Positions 1-10,904 of a stretch of DNA of 64,000 nucleotides are shown piece after piece; the first letter of the stretch is position 1, and each line of letters begins with the position of its first letter. The position numbers were made by a program, and so were the translations under genes. Source of the stretch: an uncultured Carnobacteriaceae bacterium (lineage in GTDB: Bacteria; Bacillota; Bacilli; Lactobacillales; Aerococcaceae); NCBI GenBank assembly GCA_938039195.1, contig CALHVK010000115.1, positions 1 through 64,000 of the forward strand, in the 5' to 3' direction. Below the pieces are notes generated by a model. The model worked only from the letters and a program-made list of their open reading frames with translations. It made no database searches and was not told the DNA's origin.

Positions 1-1
1 T

Positions 2-694
2 ATCGGTAGTTTTATAAATGTTGTTAGCGTGAGACTTGGTAAAGGGGAAGATTGTGTACATGGAAGATCGTATTGTCCCCATTGTCGACATACCTTGAGA
101 GCAGTTGATTTAATCCCGCTAGTTTCATTTTTATGCTTAAAAGGAAAGTGTCGTTATTGTAAGAAAAGAATATCCATTCGCTATTTTTTAGTAGAAGTAC
201 TCTTTTCTCTAATATTTATTTTAGTGGCCAGCTTGAAGGGACCAACAGAGTGGATTGGTTATTTTTTCTGTTGCGTTTGTATTTTGATAGCATTAATGGA
301 CATAGATTCGTATGAAGTGGATTTAAGACTCCTCATCCTTTTATGGGGTGTGGGACTTATTCAAAGAGTAGTGGTAATAGAGAGTTCATTCGTTTCAATG
401 ACAATTGGTTTTATGTTCTACATGATGATTTATGTTGGTGGGAAATGGATCTGGAAGGAAGAAGTTTTTGGAATGGGAGATGTCTACTATCTCACTGCAT
501 TGGGTGCTTATTTCTCAGTAAATCAAATTCTTTATATCGGCTTACTTTCTTTTGTTATTGGTGGTGGAGTTGCTCTTATTTGGTTGTTTTTTGTCCGAAA
601 GACCGTTCTTCATGCTAAAATTCCATTTACTCCTTTTATTAGTATAAGTGCTTTATGGACCTACTTATTTTCTATTCAGTGGATTCTTTTATAA
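2..694 (+). CDS. Prepilin peptidase (A24 family), 5' end outside the window
   Basis: This membrane aspartic protease cleaves and may N-methylate type IV prepilin-like leader peptides; in Firmicutes it processes the competence pseudopilins (ComC/PilD type). The frame is open from base 2 and begins IGSFINVV, a typical second-to-first helix region of this family, so the true start lies before the window and the GTG at 29 is internal. Two CxxC pairs (CPHC near base 77 and CRYC near base 152) form the usual zinc-type cytoplasmic insert. The two catalytic aspartates are visible in MDIDSYEVD and in the GMGD motif of the later half. About six hydrophobic helices follow. Together with comFA, comFC and coiA further along it suggests a competence system. 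Confidence 0.88.
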   Translation: MGSFINVVSVRLGKGEDCVHGRSYCPHCRHTLRAVDLIPLVSFLCLKGKCRYCKKRISIRYFLVEVLFSLIFILVASLKGPTEWIGYFFCCVCILIALMDIDSYEVDLRLLILLWGVGLIQRVVVIESSFVSMTIGFMFYMMIYVGGKWIWKEEVFGMGDVYYLTALGAYFSVNQILYIGLLSFVIGGGVALIWLFFVRKTVLHAKIPFTPFISISALWTYLFSIQWILL

Positions 695-866
695 GTTAGA
701 TTTTAACTAGAAAAATAAGGATCATTGTATTCCTTGAGTTGACTATAGATAAGCGAAAGTGTCTTTGTATAAAGCATAAATGTTTTTATATCGTGAAAAA
801 CATTTAACGAAATTACCTAAATTTGTGCATCATAGTCGCTATATTAAAAAAGAATTGAGGGAATGT

Positions 867-1347
867 ATCAAGCAGTTTGTAGACAAATTAAAGAGTTTAA
901 GTTTAATCAATCGAATAATTATTTGTACGTAGTTCTGCAGCGAATATTCCAGTGAATATGCAACTATGTAAAGACTTAGGGTTAGACGAAGATAGCTACT
1001 CCGTATCGATTCCGCTTGGAGCAACCATAAATATGGCTGGAGCGGCAATTACAATTACTGTTTTAACGTTAGGTGCGGTGAACACGTTAGGCATTCAAGT
1101 GGATTTCTTAACGGCATTAATCTTAAGTGTCCTTTCTACAATTGCAGCTTGTGGCGCTTCAGGTGTTGCTGGAGGTTCGCTTTTATTAATCCCTGTAGCA
1201 TGTAGCTTGTTTGGTATTTCAAATGATATCGCGATGCAAGTCGTTGGAGTAGGGTTCATTATCGGTGTGTTGCAAGATTCTTGTGAGACAGCATTGAACT
1301 CTTCAACAGACGTGTTATTTACGGCTGCAGCAGAATTTGCGCAATGA
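867..1347 (+). pseudogene. sstT: sstT remnant (Na+/serine-threonine symporter) with an internal deletion
   Basis: SstT is a sodium-coupled serine/threonine importer of about 400 residues. Only its two ends are left here. From 867 the frame reads [18 protein letters not shown], the usual N-terminal amphipathic segment and start of helix 1; the expected start codon reads ATC after a GAGGGA motif. At about 924-930 the reading frame changes and the text jumps to [10 protein letters not shown] and the highly conserved C-terminal third ([41 protein letters not shown]). Roughly 250 codons are missing, and the two parts are in different frames with a TAG at 930-932. The C-terminal part is well preserved, so the deletion looks recent. 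A truncated product from the GTG at 952 cannot be a transporter on its own. Confidence 0.82.
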
Positions 1348-1410
1348 AAAAAAGAAGGACTTCCAATTTCAGTTTATCCTGATGCAAAGTAATTTTTTAG
1401 ACAAAAAATA

Positions 1411-1445
1411 ATCCGTGTAACATTTTTGTTACACGGATCTTTTTA
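1411..1445. terminator. Bidirectional terminator between sstT remnant and gatD
   Basis: An 11-bp perfect stem (1411-1421 with 1428-1438) with a six-base AT loop is followed by CTTTTTATTT on the plus strand and preceded by an A-rich stretch that gives a T-rich tail on the minus strand. It lies between convergent genes. Its core GTAACATTTTTGTTAC reappears in the palindrome at 53510-53549. Confidence 0.75.
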
Positions 1446-1446
1446 T

Positions 1447-2106
1447 TTATACATTTTTTGAACTTTGACGTTGGGCAGCAGCTTCGATGATACGGTCAGC
1501 TAAGTGTTGGTTTCTGACTAAGATTGGACCGTGGAAGTATGAGCAAAATACATTTTTATAATGACATCCTTCGACATGATCTTCTTCGTTATTCCCGTAT
1601 CCTTTTACAACTTTACCGAGTGGTTTCATATTTTTACCAAGATACGTTCTACCAATATGGTTTTCGTATCCTAAATAAGTTTCACCAAATTCTTCATTGA
1701 CGATTTCGATATCGCCAATTAAACGATTTGGAAATTGTCCATTGGTACAAACGTCAATAGCGCTAATACCGTTTAGGCGTTCTCCGCTTGCATTCACGTA
1801 GTAGCGACCAAGTAATTGGAATCCACCACAAATCGCAACGACAACACCATTATCTTCGATGTATTGGATGAGGGCATCTTTTTTATTTTGAAGGTCTTTA
1901 GCAACAACGGTTTGTTCGTAGTCTTGACCACCGCCAAACATTACAATATCAAAGTCTTCGGCATTAAAATCTTCTTCTAAACTAATTAAAGTAGTTTCCA
2001 CTTCGTAGCCTAATTTTTTCGCACGGTGTTGCAACATGAGTAAGTTCCCATTGTCACCATACGTATTCATTAAGTTCCCATATAAATGACAGATTCTTAA
2101 TTTCAT
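1447..2106 (-). CDS. gatD: GatD, glutaminase subunit of lipid II isoglutaminyl synthase
   Basis: GatD is a class I glutamine amidotransferase that supplies ammonia to MurT, which amidates the D-glutamate of lipid II stem peptides. This amidation is needed for efficient cross-linking and beta-lactam resistance in Gram-positive cocci. The 219-residue protein has the nucleophile Cys93 in AICGGFQLLG and His192 in YFHGPIL, the expected catalytic pair of the CobB/CobQ-like type. Its ATG overlaps the murT stop by four bases (ATGA), so translation is probably coupled. It is the second and last gene of a minus-strand operon that ends at the hairpin 1411-1438. Confidence 0.95.
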   Translation of the reverse strand: MKLRICHLYGNLMNTYGDNGNLLMLQHRAKKLGYEVETTLISLEEDFNAEDFDIVMFGGGQDYEQTVVAKDLQNKKDALIQYIEDNGVVVAICGGFQLLGRYYVNASGERLNGISAIDVCTNGQFPNRLIGDIEIVNEEFGETYLGYENHIGRTYLGKNMKPLGKVVKGYGNNEEDHVEGCHYKNVFCSYFHGPILVRNQHLADRIIEAAAQRQSSKNV

Positions 2107-3446
2107 CCGTTCATCCCTTCCTTAAGGTATCCTTCTTTGGCAAAGTCTTTACGTAAGTCGAGTAGAGCAGTATAAGTTGCTAGTACGTTGACTTTCTTCG
2201 TTGGCGCTTTGCGAATCCAATCGATTAATTCTGCATTTGTTTTGAAGACTTTCATGTTTTCAAAACCTGCAACTTCCATACGAACACCAAGGTCTTCAAC
2301 ACGGATTCCGCTAATGGCAGTGTCTTTAGCATTCAAGGCATGTAGACCTTCGAAATCTCCGTCCCAAATCCAGCTGACATCTTGACCATCGGCAGGGTTG
2401 TCATTTAAAAGAACTCCTAAACTAAAGTCTTCTTTTTCGTAAGATAATAATTGGACAATTTGGTTAAATCCAACTGGGTTTTTAATTAAGTTCAACATCA
2501 CTTCTTTATCTTCAACGTCAAACGTTTCTTGACGACCAAAGACGCGTTGTGCTTTAGAGAACCCTTCTTGAATTTCTTCAGTAGACAAACCAAAGAATTT
2601 TGCAGCAGAGTAGGCTGCTAATGCGTTATAAATATTATAGAGTCCTGCAATTGGAATTTGGAAAGTTGTACCGTCAATATCAAATGAAGAACCTGTTAGA
2701 GATAATTCATTGAGTGCTGTGACTGCATAATTCAACTCAGGACGTTTGAAATCACATTTTGGACAATAGTATTTTCCAAGGTTGCTATAAGTAATGCTCT
2801 TATAGTGCAAGATTGATTGGCAATGAGGGCAAAGAACACCATCAGTATTGTAGTGCGCCATCATTTCGCTATCTTCAGTATGGTTAAATCCAAAATACTC
2901 ACGAGGATTTGGAGTGTCCACACTATTGAAAATAGGAGCGTCCCCATTTGCTAAAATAGTTGCGCTTGGTGCAAAAGCTGCACCATCCAGCATTAATTGA
3001 TAGGTTGTATAAATTTCTCCAAAACGATCCATTTGGTCACGGAAAATATTCGTGAAGACAAATAGTTTAGGTTCGATATATGGAGTAATGTGACGAATCG
3101 TCGCTTCATCCACTTCAAGAACAGCGATATTCTTCTCACCAGCTTTTGGTGAGTGGTTTAAAAATGTTGAAACAATCCCTTGAGTTAAATTGGCTCCAGT
3201 AGGGTTTGTTAAAATATTTGGATATTTTTGTTTTAACAATTGAACAATCAGTGAAGTGGTTAAAGTTTTCCCGTTTGTTCCGCTGACGATGATGACATCG
3301 TAGTTCTCAGCTAATGATTTTAAAATGTTTGGATCGATAGCGTGTGCCACTTTCCCTGGCATGCTGCTACCGCCTTTTGTAAAAGTCTTCAGAGCCCAGC
3401 GAGTAAATTTACCAGCTCCTAAAGCAACTTGTGTTCTAAGATTCAA
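2103..3446 (-). CDS. murT: MurT, Mur ligase-like subunit of lipid II isoglutaminyl synthase
   Basis: MurT activates the D-isoglutamate carboxylate of lipid II with ATP and amidates it using ammonia from GatD. The 447-residue protein has the Mur ligase P-loop GTNGKT at residues 56-61, a four-cysteine zinc ribbon (Cys206, Cys209, Cys228, Cys231) typical of MurT, and a C-terminal DUF1727-type domain. The start is TTG at 3446, with AAAGGA about nine bases upstream; an ATG further upstream is out of frame. It forms an operon with gatD and is transcribed away from tdk. Confidence 0.95.
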   Translation of the reverse strand: MNLRTQVALGAGKFTRWALKTFTKGGSSMPGKVAHAIDPNILKSLAENYDVIIVSGTNGKTLTTSLIVQLLKQKYPNILTNPTGANLTQGIVSTFLNHSPKAGEKNIAVLEVDEATIRHITPYIEPKLFVFTNIFRDQMDRFGEIYTTYQLMLDGAAFAPSATILANGDAPIFNSVDTPNPREYFGFNHTEDSEMMAHYNTDGVLCPHCQSILHYKSITYSNLGKYYCPKCDFKRPELNYAVTALNELSLTGSSFDIDGTTFQIPIAGLYNIYNALAAYSAAKFFGLSTEEIQEGFSKAQRVFGRQETFDVEDKEVMLNLIKNPVGFNQIVQLLSYEKEDFSLGVLLNDNPADGQDVSWIWDGDFEGLHALNAKDTAISGIRVEDLGVRMEVAGFENMKVFKTNAELIDWIRKAPTKKVNVLATYTALLDLRKDFAKEGYLKEGMNG

Positions 3447-3479
3447 TGTAGACGATCCTTTCCATTAAGATTCTTCACT

Positions 3480-3488
3480 ATTGTAGCA
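3480..3488 (-). promoter_or_regulatory. Extended -10 promoter candidate for murT-gatD
   Basis: Read on the minus strand, TGCTACAAT matches the extended -10 form TGnTAtaAT, 34 bases before the TTG start. No good -35 hexamer is seen, which is usual for extended -10 promoters. Confidence 0.5.
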
Positions 3489-3575
3489 TATTTTCATGAA
3501 AAGTGGTTTATAAAAACGTTTTTAAAATTTTATTAAAATTGTTTGTGAAAAATCGCCTGAAATAACGGTTTTTCT

Positions 3576-3605
3576 TTGCACAAATGGACCCATTTATCGT
3601 AAGAT
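3576..3605 (+). promoter_or_regulatory. Promoter candidate for the tdk-prfA-prmC-tsaC cluster
   Basis: TTGCAC (3576-3581) and TAAGAT (3600-3605) are separated by 18 bases and lie 36 bases before the tdk start. It is the best-scoring pair by eye in the divergent region; the hexamers are not perfect. Confidence 0.4.
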
Positions 3606-3640
3606 ATTAAAGGTATAGTTTAGCAATTGGAGGGATAAAT

Positions 3641-4219
3641 GTGGCACAATTGTTTTTTAAATATGGTGCAATGAATAGTGGAAAATCAATCGAAATTTTA
3701 AAGGTTGCACATAATTATGAAGAACAAGACAAACCGGTTTTATTATTTACGAGTGCAATCGATGATCGTGACCAAGTGGGGTATGTATCCAGTCGTATCG
3801 GAGTAAGACGTGAAGCAATTCCGATTTTTGAAGACACACCTATTTACGAAATTGTCGAAGGGCAAGCGGTGAAACCTTATTGTATTTTGATTGATGAATC
3901 TCAATTTCTATCAAAACACCACATTCTTGAGCTCGCTCGAATTGTTGACCAATTAAATATTCCAGTAATGGCATTTGGCTTAAAGAATGATTTCCAAAAC
4001 GAATTATTCGAAGGCTCTAAATACTTATTACTTTATGCTGATAAGATCGAAGAAATTAAAACGATTTGTTGGTATTGTCATAAGAAAGCAAGTATGAATA
4101 TGCGTGTCGTGGATGGCGTTCCAGTATATACAGGGGAACAAATTCAAATTGGAGGTAATGATGCCTATTACCCAGTTTGCCGTTATCATTATAACCATCC
4201 TGGTGAAGAACGCTTATAA
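3641..4219 (+). CDS. tdk: Thymidine kinase
   Basis: It phosphorylates thymidine to dTMP in the pyrimidine salvage pathway. The 192-residue type II enzyme has the P-loop GAMNSGKS (residues 9-16), the catalytic base Glu86 in LIDESQF, and a C-terminal zinc site formed by CWYC and PVCRYH. The start is GTG at 3641 with GGAGGG six bases upstream; an ATG at 3639 is out of frame. It leads the gene order tdk-prfA-prmC-tsaC, which is common in Firmicutes. Confidence 0.95.
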   Translation: MAQLFFKYGAMNSGKSIEILKVAHNYEEQDKPVLLFTSAIDDRDQVGYVSSRIGVRREAIPIFEDTPIYEIVEGQAVKPYCILIDESQFLSKHHILELARIVDQLNIPVMAFGLKNDFQNELFEGSKYLLLYADKIEEIKTICWYCHKKASMNMRVVDGVPVYTGEQIQIGGNDAYYPVCRYHYNHPGEERL

Positions 4220-4240
4220 GAGAAGATAAAGGAGAAAAGT

Positions 4241-5320
4241 ATGTTTGATCAATTAGATAGTTTTATTATTCGCTATGATGAACTTTCAGAGTTACTCAGT
4301 GACCCAGAAGTTATCGGCGATACAAAACGTTTCATGGAATTAACAAAAGAAGAAGCAAACTTACGACCAAAAGTAGAAACGTTCAAACGTTATCAACAAG
4401 TGGTTGAAGAAATTAGTGATACAGAGGAAATGCTTGGTGAAAGCTTAGATGCTGAGATGGCAGAAATGGCTAAAGAAGAATTAAGCTCCCTCAAAAAAGA
4501 AAAAGTAGAATTAGAAGATAAAATCAAATTCTTACTATTACCAGAAGATCCAAACGATGGCAAAAACATCATCATGGAAATCCGTGGTGCAGCTGGTGGA
4601 GATGAAGCTGCATTATTCGCTGGAGACTTACTAACAATGTATCAAAAATACGCTGAAGCACAAGGCTGGCGTGTAGAAGTGATGGATGCCAATGTAACAG
4701 GTATCGGTGGATATAAAGAAGTTATTTTAATGATTACAGGGGATAATGTATTCTCTAAATTAAAATATGAATCTGGAGCTCACCGTGTACAACGTGTTCC
4801 ATCAACTGAATCTCAAGGACGTGTGCATACTTCAACAGCTACAGTCGTTGTAATGCCTGAAGCAGAGGAAGTAGAAATTGAATTAGAAGATAAAGATATT
4901 CGTGTGGATATTTACCACGCATCAGGTGCCGGTGGACAGCACGTTAATAAGACAGCTTCTGCCGTACGTTTAACGCACTTGCCAACAGGAATTGTTGTAG
5001 CCATGCAAGATGAACGTTCACAATTGAAGAACCGTGAGAAAGCGATGAAAGTATTGCGTGCGCGTGTATATGACAAGATTTCTCAAGAAGCGCAATCTGA
5101 ATATGATGCAAACCGTAAATCTGCAGTAGGTACTGGGGACCGTTCTGAACGTATTCGTACGTACAACTTCCCACAAAACCGTGTTACAGATCACCGTATT
5201 GGTTTAACTCTTCAAAAGCTAGACCAAGTGTTAGCTGGAAAAATTGATGAAATTGTCGATGCTTTAATTCTTTATGATCACACAGAAAAATTGGAGCAAT
5301 TAAATAATGGAAACAACTAA
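4241..5320 (+). CDS. prfA: Peptide chain release factor 1
   Basis: RF1 recognises UAA and UAG stop codons and triggers hydrolysis of peptidyl-tRNA. The 359-residue protein has the GGQ motif at residues 231-233 (Gln233 is the methylation target of PrmC) and the codon-reading tripeptide in the PxT position, here PST at 187-189 in [10 protein letters not shown]. The length is normal. The end overlaps the start of prmC, which modifies this protein, by 14 bases. Confidence 0.97.
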   Translation: MFDQLDSFIIRYDELSELLSDPEVIGDTKRFMELTKEEANLRPKVETFKRYQQVVEEISDTEEMLGESLDAEMAEMAKEELSSLKKEKVELEDKIKFLLLPEDPNDGKNIIMEIRGAAGGDEAALFAGDLLTMYQKYAEAQGWRVEVMDANVTGIGGYKEVILMITGDNVFSKLKYESGAHRVQRVPSTESQGRVHTSTATVVVMPEAEEVEIELEDKDIRVDIYHASGAGGQHVNKTASAVRLTHLPTGIVVAMQDERSQLKNREKAMKVLRARVYDKISQEAQSEYDANRKSAVGTGDRSERIRTYNFPQNRVTDHRIGLTLQKLDQVLAGKIDEIVDALILYDHTEKLEQLNNGNN

Positions 5321-6182
5321 TCCAACGAACCAAGAAGTCCTCATTAGGGCTTCTTGTTTTTTAGAAGAAAAACAACCGAAAATAGGACACAAAGAATGCC
5401 AGCACCTTGTTAGAGAATTGATGCTTTATAAAAATCAATGGACTTTATCTCAATTTTTATTAAATTTACGCCAAGAGGCTACGGTGACTTTTGAAGACCT
5501 AGCGCCTGAGTTACTACGTCTTAGTGAGTTTGAACCACTGCAGCAAATTACAGGAGTGGCGGAGTTTCTAGGGGAAGAATTTATGGTCACAAAGAATACC
5601 TTAATTCCTCGTCCAGAAACAGAAGAACTTGTTTTAAAAGCACAGTCGTTTTTAGAAAAGTGCCCTGTTGGGAAGGTACTAGAAATTGGAGTCGGAACAG
5701 GATGCATTATTTTGAGTTTGGAAAGACTTGTTGGGCGACACCAATATATAGGGTGCGATATTTCAGAGGAAGCACTCGTTGTTGCTAAGAAGAACCGGGA
5801 TAAGTTCCATCTTCAAACCGAATTCATATACAGCGATGTGTATAGCAATATTCCACAGGTGAAATTTGAGTGTATTATTAGTAATCCACCGTATATTGCT
5901 TTTTCTGAAGAAGGTTTAATGGATGAATCTGTTCGACGCTATGAACCGAAACAAGCGTTATTTGCAGAAAACGAGGGGCTTGCGATTTACGAAAAGATTG
6001 CCCACCGCTTAGAAGAGTTTTTAACAGATAGCGGCCAGGCCTTTTTTGAAATTGGATTTAACCAAGGAACAAGCGTACAACGAATTTTTAGAGAAGCTTG
6101 TCCGAATCGAATAGTAACGATCCATAAAGACATTGCTGGAATGGACCGAATGATTATTGTTAGTGGAAAGGAGGCGCAGTAA
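5307..6182 (+). CDS. prmC: Release factor glutamine N5-methyltransferase
   Basis: PrmC methylates the glutamine of the GGQ motif in RF1 and RF2 using S-adenosylmethionine. The 291-residue protein has the SAM-binding EIGVGTG (126-132) and the NPPY catalytic motif (193-196) that binds the amide of the substrate glutamine. The N-terminal helical domain binds the release factor. It overlaps prfA by 14 bases, and its stop overlaps the tsaC start (TAATG), so the three are probably translated together. Confidence 0.96.
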   Translation: METTNPTNQEVLIRASCFLEEKQPKIGHKECQHLVRELMLYKNQWTLSQFLLNLRQEATVTFEDLAPELLRLSEFEPLQQITGVAEFLGEEFMVTKNTLIPRPETEELVLKAQSFLEKCPVGKVLEIGVGTGCIILSLERLVGRHQYIGCDISEEALVVAKKNRDKFHLQTEFIYSDVYSNIPQVKFECIISNPPYIAFSEEGLMDESVRRYEPKQALFAENEGLAIYEKIAHRLEEFLTDSGQAFFEIGFNQGTSVQRIFREACPNRIVTIHKDIAGMDRMIIVSGKEAQ

Positions 6183-7192
6183 TGGAAACACAAATTTTTA
6201 CACAAGAAAACTTAGACTTTGCAGCACAGGCTTTACAACAAGGTGAAATTGTTTCTTTCCCTACGGAGACGGTATATGGCTTAGGAGCGATTGCAACAAG
6301 TCAAGATGCCGTTCTAAAAGTCTTTGAAGCAAAAGGACGTCCAAGTGATAATCCACTCATTATTCATATTAGTGATATTCATCAAATGACTTCTACTGTA
6401 GAAGAAGTTCCTGAAATTGCGTTGACCTTAGCAAAAGCTTTCTGGCCAGGGCCACTCACAATGATTTTGAAGGCAAAACCAGGAATTTATGCTCCAGCAT
6501 TATCTGCTGGACTTCCAACAGTGTCATTTCGTATGCCAAATCATCCAATCACATTAGAGTTAATCTCGAAAGTAGGAATTCCTCTTGTAGGGCCGAGTGC
6601 GAACCTTTCAACGAAGCCAAGTCCGACAAAAGTAGAGCATGTATTCGAAGATATGAATGGCCGTATTCGTGGGATTGTGGATGGAGGTTCATCTACTGTT
6701 GGGGTTGAGTCAACGGTGATTGACTTAACAAATGAAGAAGGTCCTGTAATTTTAAGACCAGGTGTTATTACAAAGGATCAAATTGAATCAGTCATTGGGC
6801 CTATTCAATCTTCTGTCACGACAAAAACAGGAGAGAAGGAAGTACCGAAATCTCCTGGCATGAAATATCGTCATTACGCACCAAAAACACCCGTATTTGT
6901 TGTTAGCGGAACAATTGAAGCTTTTGAAGAAGCGATCCATAAATACAAAGTACAGGGAAAAACAGTGGGTGTGATGGCTCAAAACGCTATTGTAAAGATC
7001 GTTGAAAATCAAGTTGAAGGTACTTACAAGATGGGGACGAGCGTGGACGATATGAACCGTGCATTATTTGATGCTCTACGGTCATTGGATCACTTAAAAT
7101 TAGATGTTATTTTAGCCGAAGCTGCTCTGGAAACAGGAGTAGGAATCGCGTATATGAATCGTTTGAAAAAAGCAGCATCAACCGTTCAATAG
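6182..7192 (+). CDS. tsaC: Threonylcarbamoyl-AMP synthase, Sua5 type
   Basis: It makes threonylcarbamoyl-AMP from threonine, bicarbonate and ATP, the first step of t6A37 tRNA modification. The 336-residue protein has the YrdC domain (about 1-210, with VSFPTETVYGLG and the KGRPSDNPL nucleotide-binding motif) followed by a C-terminal Sua5 domain (about 230-336), so it is the long Sua5 form and not the short TsaC. The later steps are encoded by tsaB and tsaD in this window (49911-52738). GGAGG lies just before the start, inside the prmC end. Confidence 0.95.
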   Translation: METQIFTQENLDFAAQALQQGEIVSFPTETVYGLGAIATSQDAVLKVFEAKGRPSDNPLIIHISDIHQMTSTVEEVPEIALTLAKAFWPGPLTMILKAKPGIYAPALSAGLPTVSFRMPNHPITLELISKVGIPLVGPSANLSTKPSPTKVEHVFEDMNGRIRGIVDGGSSTVGVESTVIDLTNEEGPVILRPGVITKDQIESVIGPIQSSVTTKTGEKEVPKSPGMKYRHYAPKTPVFVVSGTIEAFEEAIHKYKVQGKTVGVMAQNAIVKIVENQVEGTYKMGTSVDDMNRALFDALRSLDHLKLDVILAEAALETGVGIAYMNRLKKAASTVQ

Positions 7193-7206
7193 AAGAACTC
7201 ATAGGT

Positions 7207-7236
7207 TTTCTACAAAAGCCGATAATGTGATAAAAT
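7207..7236 (+). promoter_or_regulatory. Promoter candidate for glyA
   Basis: TAAAAT (7231-7236) with a TG near the extended -10 position (TGTGATAAAAT) lies 31 bases before glyA. The -35 candidate TTTCTA at 7207-7212 is weak. Confidence 0.35.
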
Positions 7237-7267
7237 AGAAAAGGTAAGAAAAGAAAGGGGTAGTTGA

Positions 7268-8500
7268 ATGAGTCAATTTACAGAAGATAAAATCATCTTT
7301 GAGACGATTGAAAAAGAATTACATCGTCAACAACAAGGGATTGAATTAATTGCATCAGAAAACTTCGTATCTGAAGGAGTTTTACGTGCACAAGGAAGTA
7401 TTTTAACGAATAAATATGCAGAAGGGTATCCAGGACGTCGCTACTATGGCGGATGTGAATACGTGGATGTCATCGAGCAATTAGCGATTGATCGTGTAAA
7501 AGAATTGTTTGGTGCAGAATATGCCAATGTTCAACCACACTCAGGTTCTCAAGCAAATATGGCTGCCTATCGTGCGCTAGTAAAAAAAGGCGATAAGATT
7601 TTAGGGATGGATTTAAACCATGGTGGACACTTGACTCACGGAATGGGAGTAAACTTCTCTGGACAAGATTATCACTTTATTTCTTATGGAGTAAATCCAG
7701 AAACTGAAACAATCGATTATGATGAATTAGAACGTATCGCTAAAGAAGAAAAACCACAATTAATCGTGGCTGGAGCATCAGCATACCCACGTGAGATTGA
7801 CTTCAAACGCATTAGCGAAATTGCTAAAGAAGTGGGAGCTTACTTTATGGTGGATATGGCCCATATCGCTGGCTTAGTTGCTAAAGGGGCTCATCAAAAT
7901 CCAGTTCCATATGCCGATGTTGTGACATCAACAACACATAAAACATTACGTGGACCACGTGGCGGTTTAATTTTAGCAAAAGAAGAATTTGGTAAAAAAT
8001 TAAATAGTGCTATCTTCCCAGGAATCCAAGGGGGACCTCTAGAACACGTGATTGCTGGTAAAGCAGTTGCATTCCACGAAGCGCTTCAACCAGCGTTTGG
8101 TGAGTATATCGAGCAAGTCGTGAAAAATGCAAAAGCAATGGCGCAAGTTTTTGAAGGAACAGTGATTCGTGCGATTTCAGGCGGAACAGATAACCATCTA
8201 CTACTCCTCGATATTAAAGAAACTGGATTAAACGGAAAAGAAGCACAAGAATTACTGGATACTGTTGGTATTACAGTGAATAAAAATGCTATTCCATTTG
8301 ATACATTACCACCAGTAAAAACAAGTGGTATTCGTGTCGGTACAGCTGCAATTACAACACGTGGTTTCGATGAAGCTGCGGCGAAAAAAGTAGCTGAGTT
8401 AATCCTTACAACATTAACACATTCTGAAAATGAAGAAGTATTAAATCAGGTTCGTACTGAAGTGAAACAGTTAACTGAAACTTTCAAATTATACGCGTAA
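7268..8500 (+). CDS. glyA: Serine hydroxymethyltransferase
   Basis: This PLP enzyme converts serine and tetrahydrofolate to glycine and 5,10-methylene-tetrahydrofolate, the main source of one-carbon units. The 410-residue protein shows the PLP lysine Lys225 in [13 protein letters not shown], the folate/PLP residues of the IASENF motif (28-33), and DMAHIAG. The length is normal. AAAGGGG lies upstream of the ATG. It is followed by upp after 130 bases with no clear terminator. Confidence 0.97.
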   Translation: MSQFTEDKIIFETIEKELHRQQQGIELIASENFVSEGVLRAQGSILTNKYAEGYPGRRYYGGCEYVDVIEQLAIDRVKELFGAEYANVQPHSGSQANMAAYRALVKKGDKILGMDLNHGGHLTHGMGVNFSGQDYHFISYGVNPETETIDYDELERIAKEEKPQLIVAGASAYPREIDFKRISEIAKEVGAYFMVDMAHIAGLVAKGAHQNPVPYADVVTSTTHKTLRGPRGGLILAKEEFGKKLNSAIFPGIQGGPLEHVIAGKAVAFHEALQPAFGEYIEQVVKNAKAMAQVFEGTVIRAISGGTDNHLLLLDIKETGLNGKEAQELLDTVGITVNKNAIPFDTLPPVKTSGIRVGTAAITTRGFDEAAAKKVAELILTTLTHSENEEVLNQVRTEVKQLTETFKLYA

Positions 8501-8630
8501 CGAAGTAAATGTAAAGGATTGTTTCAGATTATGAAAATAATAATAAGTTTTCATACTGAGACTAGATATTTAACTGGTTTTTAGGTAAAATAATAGGAGT
8601 GACACTAATGTATTGGAAGGAGAATGACAA

Positions 8631-9266
8631 ATGGGTAATTTTCACGTACTTGATCATCCGTTAATTCAACATAAATTAACAATGATTCGTCAAAAGGATT
8701 GTGGAACAAAGGTTTTCCGCGAAGTTGTAAACGAAATTTCAATGCTAATGGCTTATGAGGTTTCTAGAGATCTGCCTCTTGAAGATGTAGAAATCGAAAC
8801 CCCACTTGTTAAAACAACATTGAAGACGTTGGCTGGTAAAAAAGTAGCTATCATTCCGATTCTGCGTGCAGGACTTGGAATGGTGGATGGAATTCTCGAA
8901 TTAATCCCAGCTGCCAAAATTGGGCACGTTGGTATGTATCGTGATCATGACACATTGCAACCCGTTGAGTATTTCGTGAAGTTACCTTCAGATATTTCTG
9001 AAAGACAATTATTTGTCGTTGATCCTATGTTAGCTACAGGAGGCTCTGCCGTAGCCGCTATTGACGCACTATTGAAGCGTGGTGCACAACCAAGCTCCAT
9101 TAAGTTCTGCTGTTTAGTAGCAGCGCCTGAAGGGGTAGAAGTCCTTCGTAAAGCACATCCAGATATCGACATCTATGCAGCAGCATTAGATGAGAGATTG
9201 AATGAACATGGATACATTCTTCCAGGATTAGGAGATGCTGGAGATCGTTTATTCGGAACCAAATAA
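8631..9266 (+). CDS. upp: Uracil phosphoribosyltransferase
   Basis: It converts uracil and PRPP to UMP in pyrimidine salvage. The 211-residue protein has the PRPP loop [11 protein letters not shown] at residues 130-140 and the conserved GLGDAGDR uracil-binding tail near the C-terminus. AAGGAG precedes the ATG. In many Firmicutes upp sits between glyA and the atp operon, as here. A hairpin with a long T-tract follows at 9314-9376. Confidence 0.96.
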   Translation: MGNFHVLDHPLIQHKLTMIRQKDCGTKVFREVVNEISMLMAYEVSRDLPLEDVEIETPLVKTTLKTLAGKKVAIIPILRAGLGMVDGILELIPAAKIGHVGMYRDHDTLQPVEYFVKLPSDISERQLFVVDPMLATGGSAVAAIDALLKRGAQPSSIKFCCLVAAPEGVEVLRKAHPDIDIYAAALDERLNEHGYILPGLGDAGDRLFGTK

Positions 9267-9313
9267 TAAATTAATGTAGTCAACGCTTTTGCGATAGACT
9301 ATTGCCACCAAAT

Positions 9314-9376
9314 CTGACAATAATCACCGTACTGAGCGAACGCTTCAAAGTATAGGATTATTGTCAGTTTTTTTAT
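9314..9376 (+). terminator. upp terminator or atp leader attenuator
   Basis: A 12-bp perfect stem (9314-9325 with 9356-9367) encloses a 30-base loop that can itself fold (AGCG with CGCT), followed by about eight T residues. Its T-tract ends only about 15 bases before the AAAGGAGGGG site of atpB, so no promoter fits between it and atpB. It must act either as a partial terminator inside a upp-atp transcript or as an attenuator on a transcript starting upstream. Confidence 0.75.
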
Positions 9377-9404
9377 TTGGTGTAAAGGAGGGGAAATAAG
9401 AAGC

Positions 9405-10357
<953 letters not shown>

Positions 10358-10397
10358 ATCCATATGTGGAATTATTGTCGTAAAGGAGGGGTGAGCG

Positions 10398-10904
10398 ATG
10401 TTTGAAGTCATGTTATCAGGTAATATCAGTACAGTTTTAGGCGACACTTTAGTCGTATTAATTTCAATGACGTTGTTACTCTTCTTGGTAAAATACTTTG
10501 CTTGGGATAAAGTAAACGCCATGTTAGAAGCTCGTCGTGAGAAAATTACAAAAGATTTAGATGAGGCCGCTGAAAAGAGAAAAGCTGCAGAAGAAATTCA
10601 AGCAAATGCAAATGAGATTATCCATAATGCAGAAATGAAAGGCAGCGAAATTTTAGATAACGCTCGCGAAGCAGCTTCAAAAACGCAAGATGAAATGATT
10701 AAAGAGGGTAAGAATGTAGTCTCTCGTATGAAAGCAGAAGGACAGCGCGAAGTAGATTCGATGAAACAACGCGCTATTGCTCAAGTACAAGATGAAATTG
10801 TTGACCTATCCATTCAGCTTGCTAGTCAAATTCTTGAAAAAGAAGTGACACCAGAAAGACATCAAGAAGTGATTGAGTCCTTCATTAAGGGGTTGGAAGG
10901 CTAA
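10398..10904 (+). CDS. atpF: ATP synthase subunit b
   Basis: Subunit b is the peripheral stalk. The 168-residue protein has one N-terminal membrane helix (about residues 10-32) and a long charged, alanine-rich helix that dimerises. GGAGGGGTGA precedes the ATG. The stop overlaps the atpH start (TAATG). Confidence 0.95.
   Translation: MFEVMLSGNISTVLGDTLVVLISMTLLLFLVKYFAWDKVNAMLEARREKITKDLDEAAEKRKAAEEIQANANEIIHNAEMKGSEILDNAREAASKTQDEMIKEGKNVVSRMKAEGQREVDSMKQRAIAQVQDEIVDLSIQLASQILEKEVTPERHQEVIESFIKGLEG

Noticed and set aside
780..932. 50-codon ORF as an independent gene
   Set aside because: Its second half encodes the SstT N-terminus and it ends at the deletion junction, so it is part of the pseudogene; its first part is upstream non-coding sequence with no clear ribosome binding site.
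839..1048. Minus-strand frame across the sstT remnant
   Set aside because: It is a shadow of the pseudogene; no family resemblance and no ribosome binding site.
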